Part shown: positions 41,590 through 51,120 of the stretch, piece by piece
How the letters are laid out: each line of letters begins with the position of its first letter
Numbering within the stretch: position 1 is the stretch's first letter
NCBI RefSeq assembly: GCF_003012775.1
Contig: NZ_PXYG01000002.1
Location: forward strand, 186,001 to 250,000
Length of the DNA stretch: 64,000 nucleotides
Source: Zobellella endophytica
Lineage (GTDB): Bacteria > Pseudomonadota > Gammaproteobacteria > Enterobacterales > Aeromonadaceae
Reading direction: 5' to 3'
Program-made: the position numbers and the translations under genes
The notes under the pieces: generated by a model
Databases searched by the model: none
What the model was told of the DNA's origin: nothing
What the model saw: the letters and a program-made list of their open reading frames with translations, nothing else

Positions 41590-42705
41590 TCAGGACCCCA
41601 TCTCGTTGACGATGGCTTCGCCAATCAGGTCCAGCGGCAGCGACTCGGTGGCGATGCCGGCTTTGGCCACCGCCTGGGGCATGCCGTAGACCACGCAACT
41701 CTCCTCGTCCTGGGCCCAGATACTGGCGCCCTGCTCCTTCAGCAGCCGGGCGCCCTCGCGGCCGTCCGCGCCCATGCCGGTCAGCACCACCGCCAGCACG
41801 TTGCCGCCGTAGGTCTTGGCGGCGGAGGCGAAGGTGATGTCGACACAGGGCTTGTAGTTGACCTTGTCGTTACCGTCCATGATCCGCAGCCGGGCCGCGC
41901 CCGGCCGCCCCTCGAACAGCATCTGCCTGCCGCCGGGCGCCAGGTAGGCGTGGCCCGGGCGCAGCAGATCGCCGTCTTCCGCTTCCTTCACCCGGATCTG
42001 GCACAGGCCGTCGAGCCGGGCGGCAAAGGCCGTGGTAAAGGTGCCGGGCATATGCTGGATCAGCACGATGGGGTGCGGAAACTGGGCCGGCAGCTTGCTC
42101 AACACATTCTGTAGCGCCACCGGGCCGCCGGTGGAGGTGCCGATGGCCAGCAACTGGTAGCCCTTGCCGCTGCGCCGGGGCAGGCTACGCCGCTCGGCAA
42201 CAGGCTGTGCCGGCGCGGCCGGCTGAGCGCCGCGGCTGCGTTCACCGGCGAGGGCGGAAAGCGGCCGGGCCGGGCTGGTAACGGCCGGCCGGGGGGCCGA
42301 AAAGGCTCGACGCCGGGCGATGGCCTTGACCCGCTGCTGCAGCAGCAGCACCGCTTCCTCCTTGCTGCGGGCGATGTCCTCGAACCGTTTGGGCAGGAAA
42401 TCCATGGCCCCCGCGTCCAGCGCATCCAGGGTCGCCCGGGCGCCCTCGTGGGTCAGGGACGAAAACATCAACACCGGCGTGGGCACGGACTTCATGATCG
42501 CCCGCACCGCCGAAATACCGTCCATCACCGGCATCTCGATGTCCATGGTGATCACGTCGGGGCGTACCGATTTCACCTTTTCCACCGCCTCCTGGCCATT
42601 GGCCGCGGTGTCGACCACCGTGAGCAAGGGATCCTGCTCCAGGATCTCACTCACCCGGCGGCGAAAAAAACTCGAATCATCAACCACCAATACCCGAATA
42701 GCCAT
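41590..42705 (-). CDS. cheB: CheB receptor methylesterase / response regulator
   Basis: A 371-residue protein. A receiver domain (1-115, [13 protein letters not shown], phospho-Asp in [14 protein letters not shown]) is joined by a Ser/Pro/Arg-rich linker (about 150-180) to the methylesterase domain. Ser of [15 protein letters not shown], His of [15 protein letters not shown] and Asp of [15 protein letters not shown] form the catalytic triad. It removes methyl groups from glutamates and deamidates glutamines of receptors. No cheR is in the window. Confidence 0.97.
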   Translation of the reverse strand: MAIRVLVVDDSSFFRRRVSEILEQDPLLTVVDTAANGQEAVEKVKSVRPDVITMDIEMPVMDGISAVRAIMKSVPTPVLMFSSLTHEGARATLDALDAGAMDFLPKRFEDIARSKEEAVLLLQQRVKAIARRRAFSAPRPAVTSPARPLSALAGERSRGAQPAAPAQPVAERRSLPRRSGKGYQLLAIGTSTGGPVALQNVLSKLPAQFPHPIVLIQHMPGTFTTAFAARLDGLCQIRVKEAEDGDLLRPGHAYLAPGGRQMLFEGRPGAARLRIMDGNDKVNYKPCVDITFASAAKTYGGNVLAVVLTGMGADGREGARLLKEQGASIWAQDEESCVVYGMPQAVAKAGIATESLPLDLIGEAIVNEMGS

Positions 42706-42732
42706 TTTTGTCAGCGTGCTCCCTTATTGTTA

Positions 42733-44736
42733 TCAGGCGTAGCGGCGGGCGTACGCCTTGATCAGGCCGGCAATATCCAGGATCAGCGCGATACCGCCAT
42801 CGCTGGTGATGGTGGCGCCGGCCATGCCGGGCGTGCCGTGCAGCAGTTGATCGAGCGGCTTGATCACCACTTCCTCCTGGCCGATCAGGCCATCGACCAC
42901 GAAGCCGACCTGCTGGTTGCCGATCATCACGATCACCACGTGCCCCTGCTCCTTGCGCTGGCGACCGCTGCCGCGGATCAGCCAGTCCTGCAGATAGAAC
43001 AGCGGTATCGCCCGGTTGCGCACCACTATGGTGAGCTGGCCGTCGACCATGCTGGTACGGGTCAGGTCGAGGTGGAAAATCTCATTGACGTTGGTCAGCG
43101 GCAGGGCGAAAGTCTGCCTGCCCACCAGCACCATCAGGGTGGGCAATATCGCCAGGGTCAGCGGCACCTTGATCTGCAGCCGGGTGCCCTTGCCTTGCTC
43201 CGAGTCGATGAAGATGGAGCCGTTAACCGCGCTGATGCCGGTCTTGACCACGTCCATGCCCACGCCGCGGCCGGACACATCGGTAATTTCGGTCTTGGTG
43301 GAAAAGCCGGGGGCGAAGATCAGGTTGTAGGCCTCGTTGTCGCTCATGCGGGCAGCCGCGTCGGCGTCGAGGATGCCGCGCGCCATGGCGATGCTCTTGA
43401 GCTTTTCCGGATCCATGCCGGCACCGTCGTCCTCGATGCCGAGCAGGATATGATCCCCTTCCTGGGAGGCGGTGAGGCGAATGGTGCCCACCCGCGGCTT
43501 GCCGGCGGCTTCCCGCACCTCGGGCAGCTCGACGCCGTGGTCACAGGAGTTGCGCACCAGGTGGACCAGGGGATCGGCCAGCGCCTCGACCAGGTTCTTG
43601 TCCAGATCGGTCTCCTCGCCCACCATTTCCAGGTTGATTTCCTTTTGCAGGCTGCGGGCCAGATCGCGCACCACCCGGGGGAAGCGGCCGAACACCTTCT
43701 TGATCGGCTGCATCCGGGTCTTCATCACCGCCCCCTGCAGATCGCCGGTCACCGCGTCCAGGTTGGCGACCGCCTTGGTCACCTCCTCGTTTTCATGGCT
43801 GGCGTCCAGGCTGAGCAGGCGGTTGCGCACCAGCACCAGCTCGCCCACCATGTTCATGATGCTGTCCAGGGTGCGGGTATCGACCCGCACCGTGGTATCG
43901 GCCTGCTGGGCCTGGGCCGCCCGGGCCGGGGCCTTGTCGGGCTCGGCCGGGGTGGGGGCCGCCGCCGGTGCCGCCGGCCGGGCGGGCGCCGGGCTCACCG
44001 CCACCGCAGCGCTCGGGCCCTTGCCGGCGCCGTGCAGCTGGTCCAGCAGCGCCTCGAATTCGCTGTCGTCGATCAGCGCGTCGTCCCCCCCCTGGGCGGC
44101 CGGCTCGGCCGCCACCGGCGCTTCCGTCGGCTGGGGCACGCCGCCATGGCGGCCGGCGCCGTGCAGCTGATCCAGCAGCGCCTCGAATTCATCGTCGGTG
44201 ATGTCGTCGCCCTGGCCCTGGGATCCGGCGTCCGGCTCCAGCTCGCCCAGCATCCGCCGGTACTCGCTTTCGGTCAGGTCGGCGATGGAGCCGGGCTCGT
44301 CGGCGGCGACAGCCGGCGGTGCCGGCGCCGGCGCGGCTTCCTCGCCTGCGGGCTGGCAATAATGGCCCAGCTCCTCGAGCAGCCCGGGATCGGCCGGGGT
44401 CGGCTCCTGCCGGTTCTGGATTTCGACAAACATGCTGTTGACGGCATCCAGCGCCCGCAGGATCACGTCCATCAGCTCGGCGGTCACCCGCCGCTGGCCG
44501 TTGCGCAGGATGTCGAACACGTTTTCGGCTTTGTGGCAGGTGTCGACCAGCGCGGTCAGCGACAGAAAACCCGCGCCCCCCTTGACGGTGTGAAAACCGC
44601 GGAAAATCGCGTTCAGCAGGTTCTTGTCGTCCGGCTGCCGTTCCAGGGTGACCAGCTGCTCCGACAGCTGCTCCAGGATCTCCGATGCCTCCACCAGAAA
44701 GTCCTGCAGAATATCCTCGTCTACCTCAAAGCCCAT
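42733..44736 (-). CDS. cheA: CheA chemotaxis histidine kinase
   Basis: A 667-residue kinase. HPt domain 1-110 with His49 in FRGFHTVKGGAGFL. Residues 130-280 form a Pro/Ala-rich linker with two near-identical motifs EFEALLDQLHGAG (183-195 and 226-238) and a weaker third (SEYRRMLGELEPD, from 157). The dimerisation helices (TLDSIMNMVGELVLVRNRLL), the HATPase domain (LVHLVRNSCDHGVELPEV; GIEDDGAGMDPEKL; FSTKTEITDVSGRGVGMDVV) and a CheW-like P5 domain follow. A typical P2 (CheY-binding) domain is not obvious. The linker should contain the LID segment that ParP binds in Vibrio. Confidence 0.97.
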   Translation of the reverse strand: MGFEVDEDILQDFLVEASEILEQLSEQLVTLERQPDDKNLLNAIFRGFHTVKGGAGFLSLTALVDTCHKAENVFDILRNGQRRVTAELMDVILRALDAVNSMFVEIQNRQEPTPADPGLLEELGHYCQPAGEEAAPAPAPPAVAADEPGSIADLTESEYRRMLGELEPDAGSQGQGDDITDDEFEALLDQLHGAGRHGGVPQPTEAPVAAEPAAQGGDDALIDDSEFEALLDQLHGAGKGPSAAVAVSPAPARPAAPAAAPTPAEPDKAPARAAQAQQADTTVRVDTRTLDSIMNMVGELVLVRNRLLSLDASHENEEVTKAVANLDAVTGDLQGAVMKTRMQPIKKVFGRFPRVVRDLARSLQKEINLEMVGEETDLDKNLVEALADPLVHLVRNSCDHGVELPEVREAAGKPRVGTIRLTASQEGDHILLGIEDDGAGMDPEKLKSIAMARGILDADAAARMSDNEAYNLIFAPGFSTKTEITDVSGRGVGMDVVKTGISAVNGSIFIDSEQGKGTRLQIKVPLTLAILPTLMVLVGRQTFALPLTNVNEIFHLDLTRTSMVDGQLTIVVRNRAIPLFYLQDWLIRGSGRQRKEQGHVVIVMIGNQQVGFVVDGLIGQEEVVIKPLDQLLHGTPGMAGATITSDGGIALILDIAGLIKAYARRYA

Positions 44737-44745
44737 GCTCTCTCC

Positions 44746-45495
44746 TTAGAATCCCAAACTGGACAGCAGGTCGTCGACCCCGTCCTGATCAGAGACCACG
44801 TCATCACGCTGCTCTTTATTCATGATCGGACCTTCGGCGACGATGGCCGACACCGGGGTGGCCTTCGCCGGCACCTTTTCCGCCTCCATGCCCGGCAGGC
44901 GGCCGAACACCGACAGGATATCCACCAGCTTGGCTTCCACCTCGTGCACCAGGTTGATGACCTTGCGGATCATCTGTCCGGTCAGATCCTGGTAATCCTG
45001 GGCCATCAGGATTTCGGTCAGCAACTGCCGCAGCCGATCCGCATCCTGCTCCGAGTCCTTGAGAAAATCGTTCAGCTGGAAGCACAGCTCCTTGAACTTG
45101 TTGAGCTCCAGCTGGCGCTGCATCAGCTCCGCCCAGCCCGGCATCACCTGCTGGATACGGTCATTGAGCCGATCGGCGATGGGCAGGCTGGCCTCCACCG
45201 CATCCATGGTGCGGTTGGCCGCCTTGTCGGTCATGTCGATGACGTAGTTGAGCCGTTCGCGGGCGTCGGGAATCTCGCTCTGGGCCAGCTCCGGCAACCG
45301 GGGATCGCTCTGAAACTCCCGCAGGGACTCGTGCAGCTGGCGGGTCAGTTGCCCCACCTGCCCCAGCAGGGCGTTGGCTTCGGGCATGCACACGTCGGCA
45401 AGGTAGCGATCGGCCTCGTCCTGTTCGCCCCGTTCGAGCATGACGACCAGCTCCCGGGCCTGCTCCAGGCTTATCATTCTTTTCTGTTCTGCCAT
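44746..45495 (-). CDS. cheZ: CheZ CheY-P phosphatase
   Basis: A 249-residue protein, mostly a long four-helix bundle. The catalytic segment is LLTEILMAQDYQDLTGQMIR with the Asp/Gln pair in DLTGQ. The C-terminal amphipathic CheY-binding tail DGVDDLLSSLGF follows a flexible linker. It dephosphorylates CheY-P. It lies 9 bases behind cheY and 9 before cheA. Confidence 0.96.
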   Translation of the reverse strand: MAEQKRMISLEQARELVVMLERGEQDEADRYLADVCMPEANALLGQVGQLTRQLHESLREFQSDPRLPELAQSEIPDARERLNYVIDMTDKAANRTMDAVEASLPIADRLNDRIQQVMPGWAELMQRQLELNKFKELCFQLNDFLKDSEQDADRLRQLLTEILMAQDYQDLTGQMIRKVINLVHEVEAKLVDILSVFGRLPGMEAEKVPAKATPVSAIVAEGPIMNKEQRDDVVSDQDGVDDLLSSLGF

Positions 45496-45504
45496 AACGG
45501 TGCC

Positions 45505-45888
45505 TTATCCGATGCGCTCGAAAACCTTCTCGAGTTTTTCCTTGAGGGTGGCGGCGGTGAAGGGCTTGACTACATAGCCGTTCACGCCGGCCTGGGCGGC
45601 GGTGATGATCTGCTCGCGCTTGGCCTCCGCCGTCACCATCAGTACCGGCAGGTGCTTGAGCTTGTCGTCGGCCCGGATGGCGCGCAGCAGGTCGATGCCC
45701 TGCATGCCCGGCATGTTCCAGTCGGTGACCACAAAATCGAAGTCTCCGTTCTTCAGCATCGGCAGCGCCGTGGTACCGTCGTCGGCTTCGTGGGTATTGT
45801 TGAAGCCGAGATCCCTGAGTAAGTTCTTGATGATCCTGCGCATGGTGGAAAAATCATCCACGATCAGGATTTTCATGTTCTTGTTCAA
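45505..45888 (-). CDS. cheY: CheY chemotaxis response regulator
   Basis: A 127-residue single receiver domain. [20 protein letters not shown] carries the acidic pair, the phosphorylation Asp is in [17 protein letters not shown], Thr/Lys are in [11 protein letters not shown] and [14 protein letters not shown] use the TTG at 45888 as start: AGGAGG lies 6 bases upstream and the resulting NKNMKIL N-terminus fits Vibrio CheY-3; an ATG at 45876 is the alternative. It heads the cheYZAB-motCD-parCP-cheW run, behind a sigma-28 promoter. Confidence 0.97.
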   Translation of the reverse strand: MNKNMKILIVDDFSTMRRIIKNLLRDLGFNNTHEADDGTTALPMLKNGDFDFVVTDWNMPGMQGIDLLRAIRADDKLKHLPVLMVTAEAKREQIITAAQAGVNGYVVKPFTAATLKEKLEKVFERIG

Positions 45889-45945
45889 CCTTTTCCTCCT
45901 ATCAGCCGAACCGGCAGCCGCTGAACATGGCGAGTATTCCCAGCT

Positions 45946-45972
45946 GTATCGGCCCCGGACGCCGATGCTTTA
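45946..45972 (-). promoter_or_regulatory. Sigma-28 (FliA) promoter of the chemotaxis genes
   Basis: On the minus strand TAAA (45972-45969), a 15-base spacer and GCCGATAC (45953-45946), matching the FliA consensus TAAA-N15-GCCGATAA at 11 of 12 positions. The predicted start lies about 50 bases before cheY, and fliA itself is the next gene upstream. Confidence 0.85.
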
Positions 45973-46014
45973 GCAAGATATACCATCACGGGGTAATTAA
46001 CCTGTTGTCAGGCC

Positions 46015-46740
46015 TCAATTTTGCCAGTCTTTCATCTTCGATTTCAGGCGGTGCATCGCCTGGCTATGGATCTGGCTGACCCGGGACTCGGTCACCTCCA
46101 GTACCTGGCCTATCTCCTTCAGATTGAGCTCTTCGTCGTAATAGAGCGACAGCACCAGCGCCTCCCGCTCGGGCAGGCCCTTGATGTGCGCCGACAGCGC
46201 CTGCAGAAAGCGCTCCCTGGCCATGCCCTCGAAAGGTCCGGCCGGATGCTGGCCGGCGTCCGCATGGGCATCGATACCGGACTCGAACTCTTCGATTTCC
46301 AGTATCTTGCCGTTGCTGACATCCATCAGCATGGCGTGATAGGCCTCGAGGCCGATGCCGAGTTCGGCCGCCACTTCCCGATCCAGGGCATGACGCCCCT
46401 CCCGCCGCTGAATGGCCGCCATGGCGTCGGCGATTTGACGGCTGTTGCGATGTACCGAGCGGGGCACCCAGTCGCCGCGCCGGATTTCATCGAGCATGGC
46501 GCCACGGATACGGATACCGGCAAAGGTCTCGAAACTGGCGCCCTTGCCCGCGTCGAAGTTGCGGGCGGCTTCCAGCAGCCCCACCATGCCCGACTGGATC
46601 AGATCGTCCAGCAGCACACAGTCCGGCAAACGGGCCAGCAGGTGCTGGGCAATCCGCTTGACCAGCCCCGCATGGCGCTCTACCAGGGCATGGGCGTTGA
46701 ACGGCTGGCCATAGGCCAATGCTTTATTTAGTCCAGACAT
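46015..46740 (-). CDS. fliA: FliA flagellar sigma-28 factor
   Basis: A 241-residue sigma factor. Region 2 has VLLDDLIQSGMVGLLEAARN and GASFETFAGIRIRGAMLDEI; region 3 has WVPRSVHRNSRQIADAMAAI; region 4 ends with LSLYYDEELNLKEIGQVLEV and ESRVSQIHSQAMHRLKSKM. It directs late flagellar and chemotaxis transcription, including the promoter found just upstream of cheY. Its start overlaps the flhG stop by 17 bases. Confidence 0.97.
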   Translation of the reverse strand: MSGLNKALAYGQPFNAHALVERHAGLVKRIAQHLLARLPDCVLLDDLIQSGMVGLLEAARNFDAGKGASFETFAGIRIRGAMLDEIRRGDWVPRSVHRNSRQIADAMAAIQRREGRHALDREVAAELGIGLEAYHAMLMDVSNGKILEIEEFESGIDAHADAGQHPAGPFEGMARERFLQALSAHIKGLPEREALVLSLYYDEELNLKEIGQVLEVTESRVSQIHSQAMHRLKSKMKDWQN

Positions 46741-47608
46741 CCTGCTCCGCTACCGGGTGGTTCAGTAATTTTTCGATAAAGAACTGCAGGTGGCCGCCGG
46801 CCCGCTGCGGGGTCGGCCAGCCGAGCGCCTTGCCGGCCAGTCCCTTGATCGCCAGGGCCGCCGGGGACTTGGGGTACTGGTTGACCACCAGGGTCTGGCG
46901 CCGCACCGCCAGCCGCAGGTTGCCGTCGAAGGGCACGCAGGCCACCAGTTCGAGGGCCGCGTCGAGAAAACGGTCGGTCACCCGGGTCAGCTTGGCGAAC
47001 AGCTCCTGCCCTTCCCGCTGGCTACGCACCATATTGGCCACTATCTTGAAGCGGAACACTCCGTAGTCGCGGGACAGGATCTTGATCAGGGCGTAGGCGT
47101 CGGTGATGGAGGTGGGTTCGTCGCAGACCACCACCAGCACCTCCTGGGCCGCCCGGGAAAAGCTGAGCACCATGTCGGAAATGCCGGCGGCGGTGTCCAC
47201 CAGCAGCACGTCCACCGGGGTCTGCATCTCGCTGAAGGCCCGGATCAGGCTGACGTGCTCCAGCGGCGACAGCTCGGTCATCGCCTGATTGCCTGAGGTG
47301 GCGGGAATGATGCGAATGCCCTGGGGGCCCTCGACCAGCACCTCGTCCAGGGTGCACTCGCCCCGCAGCACGTGGGACAGGTTGCGGGTGACCCGGATGC
47401 CCAGCAGCACGTCGACGTTGGCCAGCCCCAGGTCGGCATCGAGCACCATGACCCTCTTGCCCTGGGCCGCCATGGCGGAGGCCATGTTGAGGGTGATATT
47501 GGTCTTGCCGACACCGCCCTTGCCGCCGGTGACCGCGATCACCTGTACCCTGTTCGTCTTCTGCATCAATCGAAGCCCGCTCGCCTGGTCCTGAAACCAA
47601 TTAGTCAT
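46724..47608 (-). CDS. flhG: FlhG (FleN) flagellar number regulator, MinD-like ATPase
   Basis: A 294-residue MinD/ParA family ATPase. The N-terminal DQASGLR segment, which in other species stimulates the FlhF GTPase, is present (WFQDQASGLRLMQ). The deviant Walker A is VTGGKGGVGKTNITLNMA, followed by MVLDADLGLANVDVLLG and LLVDTAAGISDMVLSF. It limits the number of polar flagella and antagonises the master regulator (FlrA/FleQ). The ATG at 47608 matches homologues and overlaps the flhF stop by 8 bases; an upstream extension only reads flhF out of frame. Confidence 0.96.
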   Translation of the reverse strand: MTNWFQDQASGLRLMQKTNRVQVIAVTGGKGGVGKTNITLNMASAMAAQGKRVMVLDADLGLANVDVLLGIRVTRNLSHVLRGECTLDEVLVEGPQGIRIIPATSGNQAMTELSPLEHVSLIRAFSEMQTPVDVLLVDTAAGISDMVLSFSRAAQEVLVVVCDEPTSITDAYALIKILSRDYGVFRFKIVANMVRSQREGQELFAKLTRVTDRFLDAALELVACVPFDGNLRLAVRRQTLVVNQYPKSPAALAIKGLAGKALGWPTPQRAGGHLQFFIEKLLNHPVAEQDVWTK

Positions 47609-48971
47609 AAAAACGCGCATCCTCTTCATCGGACTCAGAGGTGTCCCAATAATAAGGTTCTTCCCGACGCTGCTCCATGGTCCCCAGCACCTGCCGCACC
47701 AGCTCTCCGGCCTCCGCCAGGCGCAGGTCTTCCGGCACCCGCTGGCCGTCGGTGACATAACTTATCGGCAGGCTGTTCTGAATACTGATATCGATGACGT
47801 CGCCCAGGGACAGACTTTCGTCCAGCTTGGTCAGGATGCAGCCCGCCAGGGGGATGCGCCGGAAATGATCCACCGCCTCCTGCAGTACCCGCCGCTGGGC
47901 GGTGGCCGGCAGCACCAGGTAGTTGCGGATCTTGACCTGCTTGTCACCCACCAGGGTGTCGAGCTGCTCGTTCAGCCGCAGATCCCGCTGGCCCATGCCG
48001 GCGGTGTCGATCAGCACCAGCCGGCGGTGGCGCAGGTGATAGAGCGCCTGGGCCAGCTCCTGGTAGGTGCGCGCCTGCTTGACCACCACCCCCATGATGC
48101 GGCCGTAGGTCTGTAGTTGTTCGTGGGCGCCGATACGGTAGTGATCGGTGGTGATCAGCGCCACCTGCTCGGCGCCGTAGCGGGCGGCGAAGCGCGCCGC
48201 CAGCTTGGCGATGGTGGTGGTCTTGCCGACCCCGGTGGGCCCCAGCAGGGACACAGCCCCCCCTTGGCGGAGAATGTCGTCCTCCCCGGTCAGCAACTGT
48301 TGCGTCAGCGCCGCTTCGATCTGGCTCCAGGCCTCGTGGGGCGGGGCGCGGTCGTGCACCCGCATGGCCAGCTGATCGGCCAGGCCGTCACTGAACCCCA
48401 GTTCGCCCAGCTGCTTGATCACCAGGGCCCGCACCGGCTCGCGCCGCTCGACTTCCTGCCACATCAGGCCGGAGACCTGGTGCTCCAGCAGCCGGCGGAT
48501 GCTGGCGATTTCCTGGCGCATGGCGGTCAGTTCCTTGTCCTTGGGCTGATCCTTGCGCCGGTTTTCCCGGCTCTCGCCGCGGGGCAGTTGAGGGGGCGAC
48601 AGGGGCAACGCCTGCCCCAGGCTCGGCTCCTTGCGCGCCCCGGGCTCGGCCCATTGGGACTGTTCGGCCAGGGTCTTCGGGGATGCCTCGGGCCGGTTGC
48701 GCATCAACAGCGCCTGCAGGGTTTCCGCCTGGGCCTTGCCGTCGAGCGGGGGGATAAATTGACGGGCCTGCGACGAAATTCTGACGTTGTCTTCCGTCAG
48801 CGGCCGCTGGCCCGGCGCCGGCGGCGCCTCGTCGTCATCGACGGCGGCCACGATCTCAATGCCGCCGGATACCTTCTTGTTGGACATGATCACCGCCTCG
48901 GGGCCGAGGACGTCTTTCACCTCGGCCAGGGCGGCTCTCATGTCCCTGGCAAAAAACCGTTTTATCTTCAT
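47601..48971 (-). CDS. flhF: FlhF SRP-type GTPase for polar flagellum placement
   Basis: A 456-residue protein. The N-terminal basic region (MKIKRFFARDMRAALAEVKD) is followed by a long variable linker, then the N-domain and G-domain of SRP GTPases: LLGPTGVGKTTTIAKLAARF (G1), TTDHYRIGAHEQLQTYGRIM (G2), VLIDTAGMGQRD (G3) and LTKLDESLSLGDVIDI (G4/G5). It recruits the first flagellar ring component to the pole. It lies between flhA and flhG as in all polar flagellates. Confidence 0.97.
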   Translation of the reverse strand: MKIKRFFARDMRAALAEVKDVLGPEAVIMSNKKVSGGIEIVAAVDDDEAPPAPGQRPLTEDNVRISSQARQFIPPLDGKAQAETLQALLMRNRPEASPKTLAEQSQWAEPGARKEPSLGQALPLSPPQLPRGESRENRRKDQPKDKELTAMRQEIASIRRLLEHQVSGLMWQEVERREPVRALVIKQLGELGFSDGLADQLAMRVHDRAPPHEAWSQIEAALTQQLLTGEDDILRQGGAVSLLGPTGVGKTTTIAKLAARFAARYGAEQVALITTDHYRIGAHEQLQTYGRIMGVVVKQARTYQELAQALYHLRHRRLVLIDTAGMGQRDLRLNEQLDTLVGDKQVKIRNYLVLPATAQRRVLQEAVDHFRRIPLAGCILTKLDESLSLGDVIDISIQNSLPISYVTDGQRVPEDLRLAEAGELVRQVLGTMEQRREEPYYWDTSESDEEDARFYD

Positions 48972-48986
48972 TCAGTCTCCCCCCTG

Positions 48987-51083
48987 CTACTGTTGGCCGA
49001 CAGATGCCACAATGCGGATTTGACGGTCATCAGGCACTTCCTGATAGGACAACACCCGCAGATTGGGAATAGTGTGTTTTACAAAGCGTGCCAGCGTGGT
49101 ACGCAGCATGCCGGACGTCAGCAGGATGGCCGGCTGCCCTTCCAGCTCCTGGTTGGCGGCGGCCTGCACCAGCGACTGCTGCATGCGCTCGGCCAGGCCG
49201 GGCTCGATGCCGCTGCCCTGGGCGCCACCGGCCTGCAGCGAGTTCTGCAATATCTGTTCCAGTTCTGGCGCCAGGGTGATCACCGGCAGTTCCCGCTCGG
49301 TACCGGCGATCTCCTGGACCATGAATCGGCGCAGCGCGATCCGGCAGGCGGCGGTGAGTACCTCCGGATCCTGGCTCTTGGGCGCGTACTCGGTCAGGGT
49401 CTGCAACAGGGTGCGCATGTCCCGGATGGTCACCCCTTCGTTCAGCAGGCTCTGCAGTATCTTGGTCACCAGCGCCAGGCTCAGGGTATTGGGCACCAGC
49501 CCCTCGACCAGCTTGGGCTGGCTGCGCCCCACCTGGTCGATCAGGTTCTGCACCTCTTCATGGCCCAGCAGCACGGCGGCGTTATTGGTGAGCAGCTGGC
49601 TCAGATGGGTCGCCACCACCGTGGCCGCGTCCACCACCGTGTAGCCCAGGCTCTGGGCCTGCTCGACCTGATCCCGGGCGACCCAGGTCGCCTCCAGGCC
49701 GAAGGCCGGATCCCGGGTGTCGATGCCCTGCACGGTGCCGAACACCTGGCCCGGGTTGATCGCCAGCTCCCGCTCCGGATAAATGTCGGCGGTGCCCGAG
49801 CTGACCCCCATCAGGGTGATCTGGTACTGGTTGGGCCCGAGTTCCAGGTTGTCGCGGATGTGCACCGCCGGGATCAGGAAGCCCAACTCCTGGGACAGCT
49901 TCTTGCGGACCCCCTTGATCCGGCTGAGCAGCTCGCCGCCCTGGGCCTGATCCACCAGGCTGATCAGCCGGTAGCCGACTTCGAGGCCGATGGTATCCAC
50001 CTGGGTTACATCGTCCCAGCTGAGATCCCTGACTTCGTTGCCGGCCACGGCGGGGGCCCGCTCTTCCTGCTGCGCCTGCTCCCGTTGCCGGTGGTTGCGC
50101 TTGTGCAACCACCAGGCTCCCAGCGCGGACAGGCCGCCCAGCAGCAGGAAGGCAAAGTGCGGCATGCCCGGCACCAACCCCATGGTGATCAGGATGCCGG
50201 CGGCGATGGACAGCGACTTGGGGTTGTCGAACAGCTGGCCCAGCATGGCCTGGCCCATGTCCTCCCGGGTGTTCTGCCGGGTGACGATGATGGCGGCGGC
50301 GATGGACAGCAGCAGCGAGGGGATCTGCGCCACCAGACCGTCGCCGATGGTGAGCAGGGTGTAGACCCGCGCCGCCTCGCCGAACGGCAGGCCATGCTGG
50401 GCCATGCCGATGATGAAACCGCCGATGATGTTGATGAAGAGGATCATGATGCCGGCGATGGCGTCCCCCTTCACGAACTTGGAGGCACCGTCCATGGAGC
50501 CGTAGAAGTCCGCTTCCCGGGTCACTTCGTCGCGCCGGGTGCGGGCCTCGTCCTGGTTGATCAGGCCGGCGTTGAGGTCGGCGTCGATCGCCATCTGCTT
50601 GCCGGGCATGGCGTCCAGGGTGAAGCGGGCGCTCACTTCCGAGATGCGGCCCGCGCCCTTGGTGACCACCACGAAGTTGATGATCATCAGGATGATAAAA
50701 ACGATAAGGCCGACCGCGTAGTTGCCGCCGATCACCACGGAGCCGAAGGCCTCGATCACGTTGCCGGCGGCGTTGCCGCCCTCGTGGCCTTCCAGCAGCA
50801 CTACCCGGGTGGAGGCGACGTTCAGCGCCAGCCGCAACAGGGTGGCCACCAACAGCACCGTCGGAAAAGCGGCGAAATCGAGCGGCCGCTGGGTGTAGAC
50901 GGCGACCAGCAGGATCACCAGCGCCAGCGAGATGTTGAAGGAAAACAGGATATCGAGCAACAGGGTGGGAATGGGTAACACCACCATGGCCAGTGCCGCC
51001 AGCACCAGCAAGGGCGTACCCAGGCCCTTGTTGAACCATTGCGACCACTGTCCTGCCTGTAAAAGTCTTGCCCTGAATGCCAT
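48987..51083 (-). CDS. flhA: FlhA flagellar export gate protein
   Basis: A 698-residue type III export gate protein. Eight N-terminal membrane helices include the FHIPEP-type cytoplasmic loop (AISEVSARFTLDAMPGKQMA; IDADLNAGLINQDEARTRRD). The large cytoplasmic domain (about 360-698) forms the nonameric ring that docks chaperone-substrate complexes. Length matches E. coli (692). A sigma-54 promoter lies 38 bases upstream of the start, so it opens a new transcript with flhF, flhG and fliA. Confidence 0.98.
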   Translation of the reverse strand: MAFRARLLQAGQWSQWFNKGLGTPLLVLAALAMVVLPIPTLLLDILFSFNISLALVILLVAVYTQRPLDFAAFPTVLLVATLLRLALNVASTRVVLLEGHEGGNAAGNVIEAFGSVVIGGNYAVGLIVFIILMIINFVVVTKGAGRISEVSARFTLDAMPGKQMAIDADLNAGLINQDEARTRRDEVTREADFYGSMDGASKFVKGDAIAGIMILFINIIGGFIIGMAQHGLPFGEAARVYTLLTIGDGLVAQIPSLLLSIAAAIIVTRQNTREDMGQAMLGQLFDNPKSLSIAAGILITMGLVPGMPHFAFLLLGGLSALGAWWLHKRNHRQREQAQQEERAPAVAGNEVRDLSWDDVTQVDTIGLEVGYRLISLVDQAQGGELLSRIKGVRKKLSQELGFLIPAVHIRDNLELGPNQYQITLMGVSSGTADIYPERELAINPGQVFGTVQGIDTRDPAFGLEATWVARDQVEQAQSLGYTVVDAATVVATHLSQLLTNNAAVLLGHEEVQNLIDQVGRSQPKLVEGLVPNTLSLALVTKILQSLLNEGVTIRDMRTLLQTLTEYAPKSQDPEVLTAACRIALRRFMVQEIAGTERELPVITLAPELEQILQNSLQAGGAQGSGIEPGLAERMQQSLVQAAANQELEGQPAILLTSGMLRTTLARFVKHTIPNLRVLSYQEVPDDRQIRIVASVGQQ

Positions 51084-51120
51084 GAATAGTTATTGCTGCT
51101 GAAAACCGATGCAGTTTAAA

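Noticed and set aside
42448-45822. 1124-codon plus-strand open frame
   Set aside because: It is antisense to cheB, cheA, cheZ and cheY, which are all clear; long His/Gln-rich open frames opposite GC-rich genes are expected.
48117-50978. 953-codon plus-strand open frame
   Set aside because: Antisense to flhF and flhA; composition (His, Gln, Gly, Arg) is that of a reverse-strand shadow.
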